A stretch of 64,000 nt of DNA, taken from NCBI GenBank assembly GCA_036386415.1, contig DASVVT010000051.1, positions 79,943-143,942 of the forward strand. The letters are read 5' to 3'. The translations under genes and the position numbers were made by a program. The first letter of the stretch is position 1. Each line of letters opens with the position of its first letter. The notes beneath the pieces were generated by a model. It was given only the letters and a program-made list of their open reading frames with translations. It was not told the DNA's origin and did not search any database. This DNA is from DASVVT01 sp036386415 (GTDB taxonomy: Bacteria > Acidobacteriota > Blastocatellia > Pyrinomonadales > Pyrinomonadaceae). Positions 51,392 through 59,656 of this stretch are shown here, piece after piece.

Positions 51392-51757
51392 ATGTTCAAA
51401 GAACCTCTTGAAGCAATCCTTGAGCGCACAGATGGCGGCATCGGTGCGCTCATCATGGGCACGGATGGCATCGCGGTGGAAAAGGTTCTACGCTCTGAAG
51501 GGCACGATGCCAACCTGGACGTGGCCGCTGCCGAGTTTACATCGCTCGTACGCAACGCACAGCGCACAGGCGTTGATACAGGGCTCGGCCACTTAGATGA
51601 GCTCGTCGTCAATCTCGAAGGCGCGAGCCTCATCATACGACTCCTCAATCGCGAATACTTCCTCGTCCTTGCGCTCAAACCCGACGGCAATCTCGGACGC
51701 GGACGATTCGAGATGCGTAAAGCACAGCTTCAGCTTGCCAGAGAGTTCGTCATCTGA
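51392..51757 (+). CDS. Roadblock/LC7 (MglB-like) protein
   Basis: A 121-residue protein of the roadblock/LC7 superfamily. It starts FKEPLEAILERTDGGIGALI and has the repeated alpha/beta pattern GALIMGTDGIAVEKVLRSEG and LDELVVNLEGASLIIRLLNR. Relatives such as MglB are GTPase-activating partners of the polarity GTPase MglA, which controls pilus-based motility. The gene stands 20 nt after pilQ and is presumably in the same operon. An MglA partner is not in the window. The link to polar pilus control is inference. ATG 51392 is the first in frame. Confidence 0.8.
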   Translation: MFKEPLEAILERTDGGIGALIMGTDGIAVEKVLRSEGHDANLDVAAAEFTSLVRNAQRTGVDTGLGHLDELVVNLEGASLIIRLLNREYFLVLALKPDGNLGRGRFEMRKAQLQLAREFVI

Positions 51758-51789
51758 GCCGGTCTGAAATCGAGTAGAGCATTCTCTGC

Positions 51790-51849
51790 GCCCTCCCTGA
51801 TGGTTGGGCTTCTGCCATAAAGGGCAGAAGACCTATTGTCCGGGAGGGC
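51790..51849 (+). terminator. Cruciform stem-loop after the pil operon
   Basis: GCCCTCCC (51790-51797) pairs with GGGAGGGC (51842-51849), and an inner hairpin CTTCTGCC/GGCAGAAG (51819-51826, 51833-51840) sits inside. It ends the pil-roadblock transcript or separates it from the next gene. No U-run follows. Confidence 0.6.
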
Positions 51850-51899
51850 GTACAGCACCCGGAAGCTTTTCAAACACCTGTCGACTCTCCAAAACGGAC

Positions 51900-52994
51900 A
51901 TGACAATGAACAGATCTATTATCAGTAGCCTCCTTCTTCTTCTTCTCTCGATGCTGTTGATGCCACGGCTGGCAACGGCTACCGAGCTGCAATGCAAAGT
52001 CGTCGAGATCAATAGCGGGGACACGATCAGCGTCGCCAACGGAAGCGGCCCGATGAGGGTTAAACTGAAAGCCATCGACGCGCCTGAGATGGAGCAGCCG
52101 TGGGGCGATGTGGCTCGTCAGCATCTATCCGATCTCATCCTGGGCAAGACGGTCATGGTGAGGCTCACAGGACTGAGCGCGGATCGGAACATCGTCGGCG
52201 TCGTCTACCTGAACAAAGTGGACATCGGCCAGCAGATGGTACGGGACGGCGTCGCCTGGTATGACGAGAGGAATGATAGCGGGTTGGACGAGCGCGAGCG
52301 CCACCTCTATGTCGTATCCGAGCAGGCCGCGCGCAGCGAGCGGCGCGGAATCTGGCAACAGGACGCGCCCACCCCGCCCTGGGAGTTCAGACAGGCCAGC
52401 GCCGAACAGGCTGCCGGAGCACACACTCAAAATAGTCAGACGAAAACCACTGGCGCTGCTGCTTCTGCGCCAGTCGTCAAAACAGAAAAGAGGGAAGCCC
52501 CTCGCCCCAGCACCGCCAACTGGCAAAGGTTTGCGCCTGACGACGCATCCTTTTCTGTGCTCCTTCCTCCGGTGAAGGTTGAGACGCCGCAGAAGCTGCT
52601 GAAGGGGTGGAGCTACTATCAAGCCGTCAACGACGGGATCGCCTATCAAATCTTCAGATGTCCGAACATAGCAGGGCAGAACCCGGAAGAGGCGTTTAAG
52701 AACATGATGGGTTTCCAGACCGCCTTTCACGAGAGCGCACGTGAACACGGAGTCTCCGCAGACATCTACCCGCAGAAAGATTTACCACCCTTGAACGGCT
52801 ACACAGGCAAGCAGTATGAAGTCTACGTCAATGCCATACACAGCGTGATGCGTCTCTACATCAGCCGCCGTTACGTCTACGCCTTCGGCGTCGTCGGAGG
52901 CTACGAAGGCGATCCGCGTGTCGATGCTTTCCTGTCGTCTTTCACGATCAGCAAAGAGACGAATAAACAGGCGAGCCAGCAGCCCGGCAAGTAA
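51900..52994 (+). CDS. Secreted thermonuclease-like (SNase) protein with C-terminal extra domain
   Basis: Exported nuclease. The signal peptide (ISSLLLLLLSMLLMPRLATA) precedes an SNase domain at about 25-155. Catalytic features include KLKAIDAPEMEQPWGD and SADRNIVGVVYLN, and the C-terminal SNase segment ARSERRGIWQQDAP. After a Pro/Ala/Thr linker comes a second domain of about 150 residues (FAPDDASFSVLLPPVKVETP, YVNAIHSVMRLYISRRYVYA), which resembles PsbP-like extracytoplasmic domains. The fusion seems typical of this lineage, and its role is unknown. The start is taken at ATG 51900; ATG 51906 and a longer frame from 51804 are less likely. It degrades extracellular nucleic acids, perhaps for nutrition; that is inference. 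Confidence 0.83.
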   Translation: MTMNRSIISSLLLLLLSMLLMPRLATATELQCKVVEINSGDTISVANGSGPMRVKLKAIDAPEMEQPWGDVARQHLSDLILGKTVMVRLTGLSADRNIVGVVYLNKVDIGQQMVRDGVAWYDERNDSGLDERERHLYVVSEQAARSERRGIWQQDAPTPPWEFRQASAEQAAGAHTQNSQTKTTGAAASAPVVKTEKREAPRPSTANWQRFAPDDASFSVLLPPVKVETPQKLLKGWSYYQAVNDGIAYQIFRCPNIAGQNPEEAFKNMMGFQTAFHESAREHGVSADIYPQKDLPPLNGYTGKQYEVYVNAIHSVMRLYISRRYVYAFGVVGGYEGDPRVDAFLSSFTISKETNKQASQQPGK

Positions 52995-53015
52995 ATCGGG
53001 TCGCCGAAAGCGAAG

Positions 53016-53801
53016 TCACCCGGTTCCGGGCGGCATCTTCACATGGGACATGCCGCGCAGGATGATTCGCTGTCGTCGCGCGACGCGACGCGGGTTCAGT
53101 TGCGGATTAAAATCTTTACGCGGGTTCGGGATGATCGCCGACAGAAATGCCGCCTCTCGCGTCGTGAGATTGGCAGCCGGTTTATGAAAGTAGTACTGCG
53201 ACGCCGCTTCCGCGCCATAAATACCGTCACCCCATTCGATCACATTCAGGTAGAGTTCGAGGATGCGACGCTTCGACAGCTCGCGTTCGAGGAAATAGGT
53301 GATAATGGCCTCGCGCCCTTTACGGAAGAAGGATTTCTGTGTCGTCAGATACAGGTTCTTAGCCAACTGCTGCGAGATGGTGGACGCGCCGCGCTTGAAA
53401 GATGGCATCGCCGGAATCCAGCTCGACTGGTCATCGCCCTCCTGCTTCGCCTCTTTCTCCGACTCGCGCTGGGCCTCCTCCCACGCGCGTTGAATGGCTT
53501 CATAATCGAACCCGTGATGCGTCGAGAAGTTCGAGTCTTCACCGGCCAGGACGGCGCGTTGCAAGTTGGGTGAAATCTTTTCCAGCGGAACCCAGACCTG
53601 ATTCTGGCGTGGCTGCTCGCCGCGCGCCGCCGCTTCCTGCGCGCGCGTGTCGATCATGGCCGTGGTAGCCGGATTCTGATCGCGCAGCCGCGAGATGTTG
53701 GGAAAAGTGATAAATTCATAGCAGAGCCAGCCGAGTAAAACCCCGACCAGCACCAGTACCCATACTTTGATCCAACGCCAAATCGTTCGCCACATCTTCA
53801 T
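53016..53801 (-). CDS. mtgA: Monofunctional biosynthetic peptidoglycan transglycosylase (GT51)
   Basis: Polymerises lipid II into glycan chains. The N-terminal anchor (WIKVWVLVLVGVLLGWLCY) leads to a GT51 domain. The catalytic glutamate is in VLAGEDSNFSTHHGFD, the second conserved block is RGASTISQQLAKNLYL, and the third is RKGREAIITYFLERELSKRRILELYLN (split by insertion). There is no transpeptidase domain, so it is MtgA-like. A Glu-rich insert of about 30 residues sits between the first and second motifs, an oddity. The start ATG 53801 (MKMW) is chosen over 53837 because it begins the anchor. The gene converges on the nuclease gene. Confidence 0.88.
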   Translation of the reverse strand: MKMWRTIWRWIKVWVLVLVGVLLGWLCYEFITFPNISRLRDQNPATTAMIDTRAQEAAARGEQPRQNQVWVPLEKISPNLQRAVLAGEDSNFSTHHGFDYEAIQRAWEEAQRESEKEAKQEGDDQSSWIPAMPSFKRGASTISQQLAKNLYLTTQKSFFRKGREAIITYFLERELSKRRILELYLNVIEWGDGIYGAEAASQYYFHKPAANLTTREAAFLSAIIPNPRKDFNPQLNPRRVARRQRIILRGMSHVKMPPGTG

Positions 53802-53893
53802 TAAGTCTACATCACAGCAGCCTCTGATGTCAGACACAGACGGTTTCTATCACAGGTAATTCCAGATAGCAGAACGAAAAGAAGGCGGGCGAG

Positions 53894-53980
53894 ACGATCC
53901 ACGAATAGACACGAAGCGACACGAACAGAGGGTACGCTTTCGTCTGATTTCGTGTCCTTTCGTGTTGCTTCGTGGATCGT
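53894..53980. repeat. Word-built inverted repeat (ACACGAA type)
   Basis: Two 32-nt arms (53894-53925, 53949-53980) built of ACACGAA-like words are complementary except for a few positions. It lies between two minus-strand genes, GT51 and the HDAC-like gene, 34 nt from the latter's stop. Confidence 0.75.
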
Positions 53981-54014
53981 TCCCCGTCCTCTTTTCCAAC
54001 TTATAAACCCTCTC

Positions 54015-54917
54015 TCAAAGGTTATCGAAGACGGCGCGCACCGCGCGGATCGTGTTGCAGTGAATCTCCACTGTGTCCCTGATATCTTCCGCATAGCCAC
54101 CCGACATGACCGTGACGACTGGGATGCGCCGCGCTCGACACTCAGTTAATACAAAGCGGTCGCGTGCCGCCAGCCCCTCTATCGTGAGCGCGAGCCGTCC
54201 AAGCTTATCGCCGACGTAAGGGTCAGCCCCGCCCAGATAGAAAACTATGTCGGGCGCGTGGGCGAAGACGCGCGGGAGATTTTCCGCGAGCGTCGTCATG
54301 TAAGCTTCGTCACCGGTCTCGTCAGGCAATTCCACGTCCAGATCAGAGCGCGTTTTAAAGAGCGGGTAGTTCTTCGCCCCGTGCATCGAGAAGGTGAAGA
54401 CGCTCTCGTCTTCCTCGAAGATTGCAGCCGTGCCGTTCCCCTGATGCACATCGCAATCAACTACACCCGCGCGCACGATCAAGCGGTCGCGCAGCAGTAC
54501 GCGGATCGTGATCGCCACATCATTCAGGACGCAGAAGCCTTCACCATGATCCGGGAAGGCGTGATGCGTGCCCCCTGCCAGATTCGACCCGACACCCTCC
54601 GCGAGCGCTCGGCGTGCGGCTGCGAGCGTCCCTCCCGTAGCGAGAAACGAGCGGCGCACGAGAGCTTTTGACCAGGGTAGACCAAGCCTGCGTATCTCGC
54701 GCGGCGTCAGCCTGCCGGAGCGCAGCCGCGTGATGTAATCCTCCGTGTGAACGAGCAGCACGTCTGCGATTGCAGCCGGTTGCGGCTCAAAGATGTCTGC
54801 CGGTCGAAGCGTGCCTTCGCTCAACAGCCTGTCGCGCACAAGCTCGAACTTGCGAATCGGAAAGACATGGCCTTCACCTATATCCGCATAGTAGCGAGGG
54901 GTGTAAGAAACAAACAT
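54015..54917 (-). CDS. Histone deacetylase-family protein (AcuC/acetylpolyamine-type)
   Basis: Zinc deacetylase of the arginase/deacetylase fold that removes acetyl groups from lysines or polyamines. The zinc site is intact (D and H in VVDCDVHQGNGTAAIF; D in YLGGADPYVGD). The tandem histidine motif HHAFPDHGEGFC and the substrate tyrosine region (VVTVMSGGYAED) are present. 300 residues is usual for the bacterial class. The ATG at 54917 is good. Targets could be acetyl-CoA synthetase or polyamines; not determinable. It sits between word-built repeats and has no operon partner. Confidence 0.9.
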   Translation of the reverse strand: MFVSYTPRYYADIGEGHVFPIRKFELVRDRLLSEGTLRPADIFEPQPAAIADVLLVHTEDYITRLRSGRLTPREIRRLGLPWSKALVRRSFLATGGTLAAARRALAEGVGSNLAGGTHHAFPDHGEGFCVLNDVAITIRVLLRDRLIVRAGVVDCDVHQGNGTAAIFEEDESVFTFSMHGAKNYPLFKTRSDLDVELPDETGDEAYMTTLAENLPRVFAHAPDIVFYLGGADPYVGDKLGRLALTIEGLAARDRFVLTECRARRIPVVTVMSGGYAEDIRDTVEIHCNTIRAVRAVFDNL

Positions 54918-54920
54918 AAA

Positions 54921-55074
54921 AGTAGTCAGTAGTCAGTAGACAGTAGTCAGTAGGCAGTAGAAAGGAAAATCCGTTGATGCATTTGATACTAATATTTTAA
55001 ATCATAGAAGACAGCCAAAGCGCCACACTTTTTTTCTACTGGCTACTGACTACTGTCTACTGTCTCCTGCTTTT
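54921..55074. repeat. Word-built inverted repeat (CAGTAGT type)
   Basis: The left arm 54921-54964 and right arm 55035-55074 are built from CAGTAGT/CAGTAGAC/CAGTAGGC words. It begins 3 nt upstream of the HDAC-like start codon. Its right arm overlaps the first base of the ABC permease stop codon. Confidence 0.8.
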
Positions 55075-55891
55075 AATATTGAATGAGGCTGCCTTCGCGC
55101 TTGGCGCGGCGCACGGCGCGTCCGAAGACCCAGAGGGAGAAAGGAAGCAGGACGACGAGGAACAGTAAGAGCGTCACGAGCGGATCGCGCACCTCTCGCA
55201 AGCCCTGGCCTTCGATGAGCACGCGGCGAATGCCGTCGAGCCCGTAGGTCGGTGGCAGGATGCGCGAGACTTTGCCGAAGCCCGCGCCCAGAAGCTCGGT
55301 CGGAAAGAAGACGCCGGAGAAGAGCGCCGAGCCAGCGCCGAGAAAGATGCCGAACGGGTCGCCACGCTTGAAGACCATCGCGAAGCTCGCCGAGAGTATG
55401 CCGAGGCAGGCGAGCACCAGAGTGGTCAGCAGCAGAAAGAGCAGAGCCAGCAGGAAGTTTCCCTGGTAGCGCACGTCGAAAAAGAGCCACCCGAAGAAGA
55501 GATAAAAGAAGGAGTAGAGTGTCGCCTGCACAAAATCCCACGTCGAGCTGGCGACGATCACCGTCGGCACGCTGATCGGCGTGAGCAGCACGCTCTCCAG
55601 CGTGCCCTGCATCTGTTCCTGCCGGATGGCGGTGGCGAGACTCGAAAAGCCCGTCATGAAATAGTTCAAGACGGCGAGACCCGTCAGCCAGGCGGCCAAC
55701 GGATGCTGCCACTGGGCAAACTGTATGTCTGTGAAGCCCGAAAAGATTTGCGAGATGAAATAGAGCGTCGTCGTGACGATCAGGATCGAGAGCACACGCA
55801 TGAAGAACTCCATGCGATAGCTGACGGCCAACTGGAAGTCGCGCACCACGAAGGCGCGAAGGCGTCGCAGCAGAAGCAGCAGGGCTCTCAT
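55073..55891 (-). CDS. ABC-2 type transporter permease
   Basis: Integral membrane part of an exporter. The N-terminal segment RRLRAFVVRDFQLAVSYRME precedes six helices (LSILIVTTTLYFISQIFSGF, LTGLAVLNYFMTGFSSLA, VQATLYSFFYLFFGWLFF, and so on). The periplasmic loop with PLAAWLTGLAVLNY fits ABC-2 membrane proteins. It starts at ATG 55891, overlapping the ATPase stop by four bases (ATGA), so the two are co-translated. There is no obvious substrate clue. It is distinct from the exporter at the start of the window. Confidence 0.88.
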   Translation of the reverse strand: MRALLLLLRRLRAFVVRDFQLAVSYRMEFFMRVLSILIVTTTLYFISQIFSGFTDIQFAQWQHPLAAWLTGLAVLNYFMTGFSSLATAIRQEQMQGTLESVLLTPISVPTVIVASSTWDFVQATLYSFFYLFFGWLFFDVRYQGNFLLALLFLLLTTLVLACLGILSASFAMVFKRGDPFGIFLGAGSALFSGVFFPTELLGAGFGKVSRILPPTYGLDGIRRVLIEGQGLREVRDPLVTLLLFLVVLLPFSLWVFGRAVRRAKREGSLIQY

Positions 55892-56991
55892 CTTCGCGTC
55901 TCCTCCTTCTCCGACTCTCCTCTTTGCTCTCGCTCGTAACTCTCAAGCACATCGAGCAGCGTGGCACGTTCTGAATCACAGGCGAGTATCTTTCCTCCCG
56001 CTTCATGGAGGGCGCGCACGGCCTCGTCAAGTCGCTCATCACCGGCCTCGCGTGTGAAGGTGATGGTGAGGTGGCGTCCCTGCTCCGTGATCTCAAGCTC
56101 GTCGAGCGTGTGGGCGAGCAGGGCACGGACGCGTTCAGGTGTCACGCCGCGCGCGTCCAGGCGCACACGCTCGGTCTGATGATTCAGGGCGCGTAGCTTC
56201 TCAGGCGTGTCGAGCGCGCGAATCCTCCCCTGGCTGATGACCGCCACGCGCTCGCACAATTCTTCGACCTCTGCGAGATTGTGCGAGGTGAGCAGGATCG
56301 AGACGGGCGGGCTGGCTTCTGCCAGCGAGCTGATGAAGGTGCGCATGCGCGCGGCGGCCAGCGGATCGAGCGAGCGCGTCGGCTCGTCCAGCAGGAGAAC
56401 AGGCGGCGCTGCGAGCATCGCGCGTGCCACGGCCATGCGCTGCTTGTTGCCCGTCGAGAGCTCCCCGAAGCGACGGCGCGCCAGGTCTTCAATCTCAAGG
56501 CGCGCGAGCAGTTCTGTGATGCGACGGCGAGCCTCACGTTCGCTCAACCCGTAGAGGCGCGCGAAAAAGATCAGATTCTGCTCGACCGTCAGACGCCAGT
56601 AAAAACTCCGCTCCTCTGCGGTCGCAAGCCCGATCATACGTCGCACGCGCTCATCATTATGAACGCTGTCATAGCCCTTGACCGTGACCGTGCCGGAAGT
56701 GGGCTGCACGAGCGTGGCGACGATCTTCGTCAAGGTCGTTTTGCCCGCGCCGTTCGGCCCGATGAGGCCGAAGATTTCACCTTCGCGCACGGAGAGCGAG
56801 ACATCTCGCAGGGCTTCGACCGGAGGCTTTGAATGACGGCGAAAGAAGGCGCGCAGACGCGCGAGCGGCTCCGGGTATGTCTTCGAAAGCTGCTCAATCG
56901 AGACGGCTACACCCCGCTTCGCGTTCGTCTGCGGCGCAGACGGCATCTCTTTTGCTGCGCTCTGTTCGTCTGTGGTCGCAGTTGAAGGCAT
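55888..56991 (-). CDS. ABC transporter ATP-binding protein
   Basis: ATPase partner of the ABC-2 permease. All motifs are intact: Walker A GLIGPNGAGKTT, signature LSTGNKQRMAVARAM (an S-T-G-N variant), Walker B VLLLDEPTRSLDP, and the H-loop in ILLTSHNLAEVEELC. The C-terminal 90 residues (ERVRALLAHTLDELEITEQG) resemble the NatA tail. The N-terminus has a 25-residue Ser/Lys/Thr-rich extension before SIEQLSKTYPEP. ATG 56991 gives that extension; a shorter start is possible. It is the first gene of a two-gene exporter operon. Confidence 0.94.
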   Translation of the reverse strand: MPSTATTDEQSAAKEMPSAPQTNAKRGVAVSIEQLSKTYPEPLARLRAFFRRHSKPPVEALRDVSLSVREGEIFGLIGPNGAGKTTLTKIVATLVQPTSGTVTVKGYDSVHNDERVRRMIGLATAEERSFYWRLTVEQNLIFFARLYGLSEREARRRITELLARLEIEDLARRRFGELSTGNKQRMAVARAMLAAPPVLLLDEPTRSLDPLAAARMRTFISSLAEASPPVSILLTSHNLAEVEELCERVAVISQGRIRALDTPEKLRALNHQTERVRLDARGVTPERVRALLAHTLDELEITEQGRHLTITFTREAGDERLDEAVRALHEAGGKILACDSERATLLDVLESYEREQRGESEKEETRR

Positions 56992-57006
56992 AGAAGCAAA
57001 ATAAGC

Positions 57007-57045
57007 GGCGCAGCCTGAAGATTCAAAACATCTGAAGACTGCGCC
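57007..57045. terminator. Weak stem between genes
   Basis: GGCGCAG (57007-57013) pairs with CTGCGCC (57039-57045). It could end the transcript of the small basic protein gene (stop at 57123). The T-run is lacking, so the call is weak. Confidence 0.35.
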
Positions 57046-57122
57046 GTTCGAGAGTGTACATGCGAGCCGCCCGAGAGTCGAATTAAGTAAACCTGACCGC
57101 CCGCGCGCCCGTCAAATGAGCT

Positions 57123-57449
57123 CTAGAATGAATGGGCATAGCGAGTCCGAACTCTGATGCGGCCTCTGCGCGGCAGCCCCAGGCGACGCCAACGGCGATT
57201 ATGCCGACGCGCCCAGCGTCTGTTGTGCATTCTGCGGTTGCGTCGCCATGCGCGCCGCCGCCATCCGCGTCGTCTCCGCCGACCGATGCCGACTGTAATC
57301 GACTGAAGTAAAGCCGGCGAGCCTGTCTGAGACAGGGTTGGCGGCAGAGGCGTTTCGTCGCCCCTGAGTGCCTCCTCGCGCCCTTCACTGAACACGGGCA
57401 TAGTGAAAAGGAAGGTCGTGAGCACAAGGGAAATCAGGAACTTTTTCAT
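57123..57449 (-). CDS. Secreted Arg/Trp-rich small protein (108 aa)
   Basis: A strong ribosome site (AAGGAGG) precedes ATG 57449. The signal peptide KKFLISLVLTTFLFTMPVFS is followed by a short linker. The C-terminal half is extremely rich in Arg and Trp, with repeats such as RRRRRGWRRRAWRRNRR and RRWARRHNRRWRRLG. The composition resembles cationic antimicrobial peptides or DNA/RNA-binding tails. It has no family match by eye. It may bind nucleic acid or the anionic cell envelope. It stands alone. Confidence 0.7.
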   Translation of the reverse strand: MKKFLISLVLTTFLFTMPVFSEGREEALRGDETPLPPTLSQTGSPALLQSITVGIGRRRRRGWRRRAWRRNRRMHNRRWARRHNRRWRRLGLPRRGRIRVRTRYAHSF

Positions 57450-57754
57450 CAGGCCTCCTTCTGTGGTGTGTCAAAAGAATCTCTCAACCGGATAGGGAAC
57501 AAAACTTCATCGAGTTAAGAGGAGAGCGAACCCGGCGACAGCCCAAACCATAGGGGCCGAAGCGTCGGGTCTGGTATTAAAAATGAGATCACCCACTGGA
57601 TCGCTGTGTCTGTGTATCATCCAGAGAATGGATAGTCAACAGACATTCTTCCATGCCGGAAGATATTCCTCAATAATGTAAAACTAAAACTCATGCGTCT
57701 GTAGGTATCCCACTCCTGACGAGAGAAATCGTCAGGGAGCCAGGCATCAGTCGC
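57450..57754. other. 305-bp gap
   Basis: Contains the promoter region of the small basic gene and the 3' end of the permease operon. Nothing else recognised. Confidence 0.4.
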
Positions 57755-58570
57755 CTATCGCTTGCGCTGTCGCGGATCGAGATACTCGCGCAGGCCGTCG
57801 CCGACGAAGTTGAAGGCGAGGACTGTGAGCGCGATGGCGATGCCCGGAAAGATGAGAGCGTGCGGGGCGAACTGTAGCGTCTCCAGACCTCTCGCCTCTT
57901 CGATCATCACTCCCCAGGAGGGCGCGGGCGGCGGCACGCCCAATCCCAGAAACGAGAGTGATGCTTCGGAGAGCACAGCGCCTGCCATGCCTAAGCTCGC
58001 CTGCACGATCAGGGGCTGCACGGCGTTCGGCAGGATGTGGACGAAGATGATGCGCATGTCGGACGCGCCCAGCGCACGGGCTGCCTGCACGAAATCATAT
58101 TCGCGTACCTTCAGCACCTGGCCGCGAATCAGACGCGCGTAGCCGACCCAGCCGATGATGCAGAGCGCGAAGATCAGCTTGTTCAATCCGGCTCCGAGAA
58201 AGGCGACCAGCGCAATCGCCAGCAGCAGTCCTGGAAACGCCAGAAAGACGTTGAAGAGATAGCCTGAGACGATTCTGTCTACCCAGCCGCCGTAATAGCC
58301 TGCGAGCGCGCCCACGACCGTGCCGAAAAACGCCGACACAGCGACCACGACGATGCCTACGCGCAGGCTGATGCGAGCGCCATAAACGACGCGCGCGAAA
58401 ACATCGCGACCCGTCGAATCCGTTCCGAACCAGTGTGCAGAAGAAGGCGGCAGGTAGCGCGCGGCGGTATTGGTCGCCGCGATGTCCTGTGGCGCAATCC
58501 AGGGCGCAAAGACGGCGACGATGACAAGCACCGCGATGACGACCAGTCCGAAGATTGCGAGACGATTCAT
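57755..58570 (-). CDS. Dipeptide/oligopeptide-type ABC permease DppC/OppC
   Basis: Second membrane subunit of a peptide (or nickel) importer. The N-terminal helix and the 40-residue loop (PPSSAHWFGTDSTGRDVFAR) are typical of OppC. The cytoplasmic EAA loop QAARALGASDMRIIFVHILP is intact, and six helices are visible. At 271 residues it has normal length. It is second in the operon after the DppB-like gene, with a word-built repeat in the 93-nt gap. No solute-binding protein or ATPase is in the window, so the substrate is unclear. Confidence 0.9.
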   Translation of the reverse strand: MNRLAIFGLVVIAVLVIVAVFAPWIAPQDIAATNTAARYLPPSSAHWFGTDSTGRDVFARVVYGARISLRVGIVVVAVSAFFGTVVGALAGYYGGWVDRIVSGYLFNVFLAFPGLLLAIALVAFLGAGLNKLIFALCIIGWVGYARLIRGQVLKVREYDFVQAARALGASDMRIIFVHILPNAVQPLIVQASLGMAGAVLSEASLSFLGLGVPPPAPSWGVMIEEARGLETLQFAPHALIFPGIAIALTVLAFNFVGDGLREYLDPRQRKR

Positions 58571-58571
58571 A

Positions 58572-58665
58572 ACGATTGCGGATTGCAGATTGCGGATTGC
58601 GGATTAGCGGACGAATTGAGCCAACTGTCTTTCAATCCGCAATCTGCAATCCGCATTCCGCAATC
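58572..58665. repeat. Word-built inverted repeat (GATTGCG type)
   Basis: The left arm 58572-58605 has GATTGCG words and the right arm 58634-58665 the complement, with two mismatches. The arms touch both genes: the left starts 1 nt from the DppC-like start codon and the right overlaps the DppB-like stop codon. Confidence 0.85.
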
Positions 58666-59656
58666 ATGAGACCCTGATGCGCGGATCGAGCCAGCGATAG
58701 GCCATGTCCGTGAGCGTGTTGGCGAGAATGTAGGTGATACTAATGACCAGCACGCAGCCCTGTATGAGACGGAAATCACGCTTGCCGAGGCCGTCTTCGA
58801 CCAGCAGCAGGCCGATCCCCGGCCAGTTGAAAATCTTCTCCGTGATGATCGCGCCCGCGAGCAACACGCCCAACTGCAACCCTAAGATAGTGACCACCGG
58901 AATGAGCCCGTTCTTCAGCACGTGCTTGTAGATGACCTTTCGTTCGCTTAAGCCCTTGGCGCGCGCTGTCCGCACGTAGTCTTCGCCCAGCTCCTCTATG
59001 ACGGAGGAACGCACCATGCGCGTGAGGATCGCCGACAGAGCCGCGCCGAGCGTGATCGACGGCAGGATGATGTCGCTCCAATGGAAACGGCTCGAAGCTG
59101 CGAGCCAGCCGAGGCGGACTGCGAAGATGTAAACCAGCAGCGGCCCGATGACGAAGCCGGGCAGGCTGATGCCGATGAGCGCGACAACGGATGAAAAGTT
59201 GTCGATCCATGTGCCACGATTCGTCCCGGCCACGACGCCGAGCGGAATGGCGATGGCGACGGCAATGAAGAGCGCTGCAACCGCCAGTTCGATGGTCGCC
59301 GGGTAGCGTTCCAGGATCAGGTCTTTGACGGGCTTGTTGGTGCGAAATGAATTGCCCATGTCTCCGCGCAGAAGACCGCGCCAGTAGTCCGTGTAGCGAT
59401 TGTCCGCGCCGTGCCAGCGAAACGAGCGCGTGCCGTTTTCGTCCGCCGGAAAAGAGAAGAAGAAAGGTGGGCGATCCAGACCGTGGCGCTCGCGAAACTG
59501 CGCGATCTGCTCTGGCGTCGCCTGCTCGCCGAGGACTGCGATGGCCGGGTCGCCCGGCACAAACTCTATCAGGAGCGTGACGAGAGACACGACCGTCCAC
59601 ACAACAAGGAGCAGGATAGCGATGCGGCGCAAAGCGCCAAGTACCTTATGCTTCAT
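58664..59656 (-). CDS. Dipeptide/oligopeptide-type ABC permease DppB/OppB
   Basis: First membrane subunit of the importer. It has six helices and a periplasmic loop of about 60 residues (SFPADENGTRSFRWHGADNRYTDY...). The EAA-loop region is YVRTARAKGLSERKVIYKHVLK. An N-terminal region with LVVWTVVSLVTLLIEFVPGD follows the first helix. ATG 59656 (MKHKVLG) is the likely start; TTG 59680 is an alternative. Its stop codon overlaps an inverted repeat. Gene order DppB-DppC is conserved. Confidence 0.9.
   Translation of the reverse strand: MKHKVLGALRRIAILLLVVWTVVSLVTLLIEFVPGDPAIAVLGEQATPEQIAQFRERHGLDRPPFFFSFPADENGTRSFRWHGADNRYTDYWRGLLRGDMGNSFRTNKPVKDLILERYPATIELAVAALFIAVAIAIPLGVVAGTNRGTWIDNFSSVVALIGISLPGFVIGPLLVYIFAVRLGWLAASSRFHWSDIILPSITLGAALSAILTRMVRSSVIEELGEDYVRTARAKGLSERKVIYKHVLKNGLIPVVTILGLQLGVLLAGAIITEKIFNWPGIGLLLVEDGLGKRDFRLIQGCVLVISITYILANTLTDMAYRWLDPRIRVS

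Noticed and set aside
55050..56126. Long Arg/Ser-rich minus-strand frame over the ABC exporter genes
   Set aside because: It is a frame-shifted shadow of the permease and ATPase genes, as shown by its composition and by their intact motifs in the other frame.
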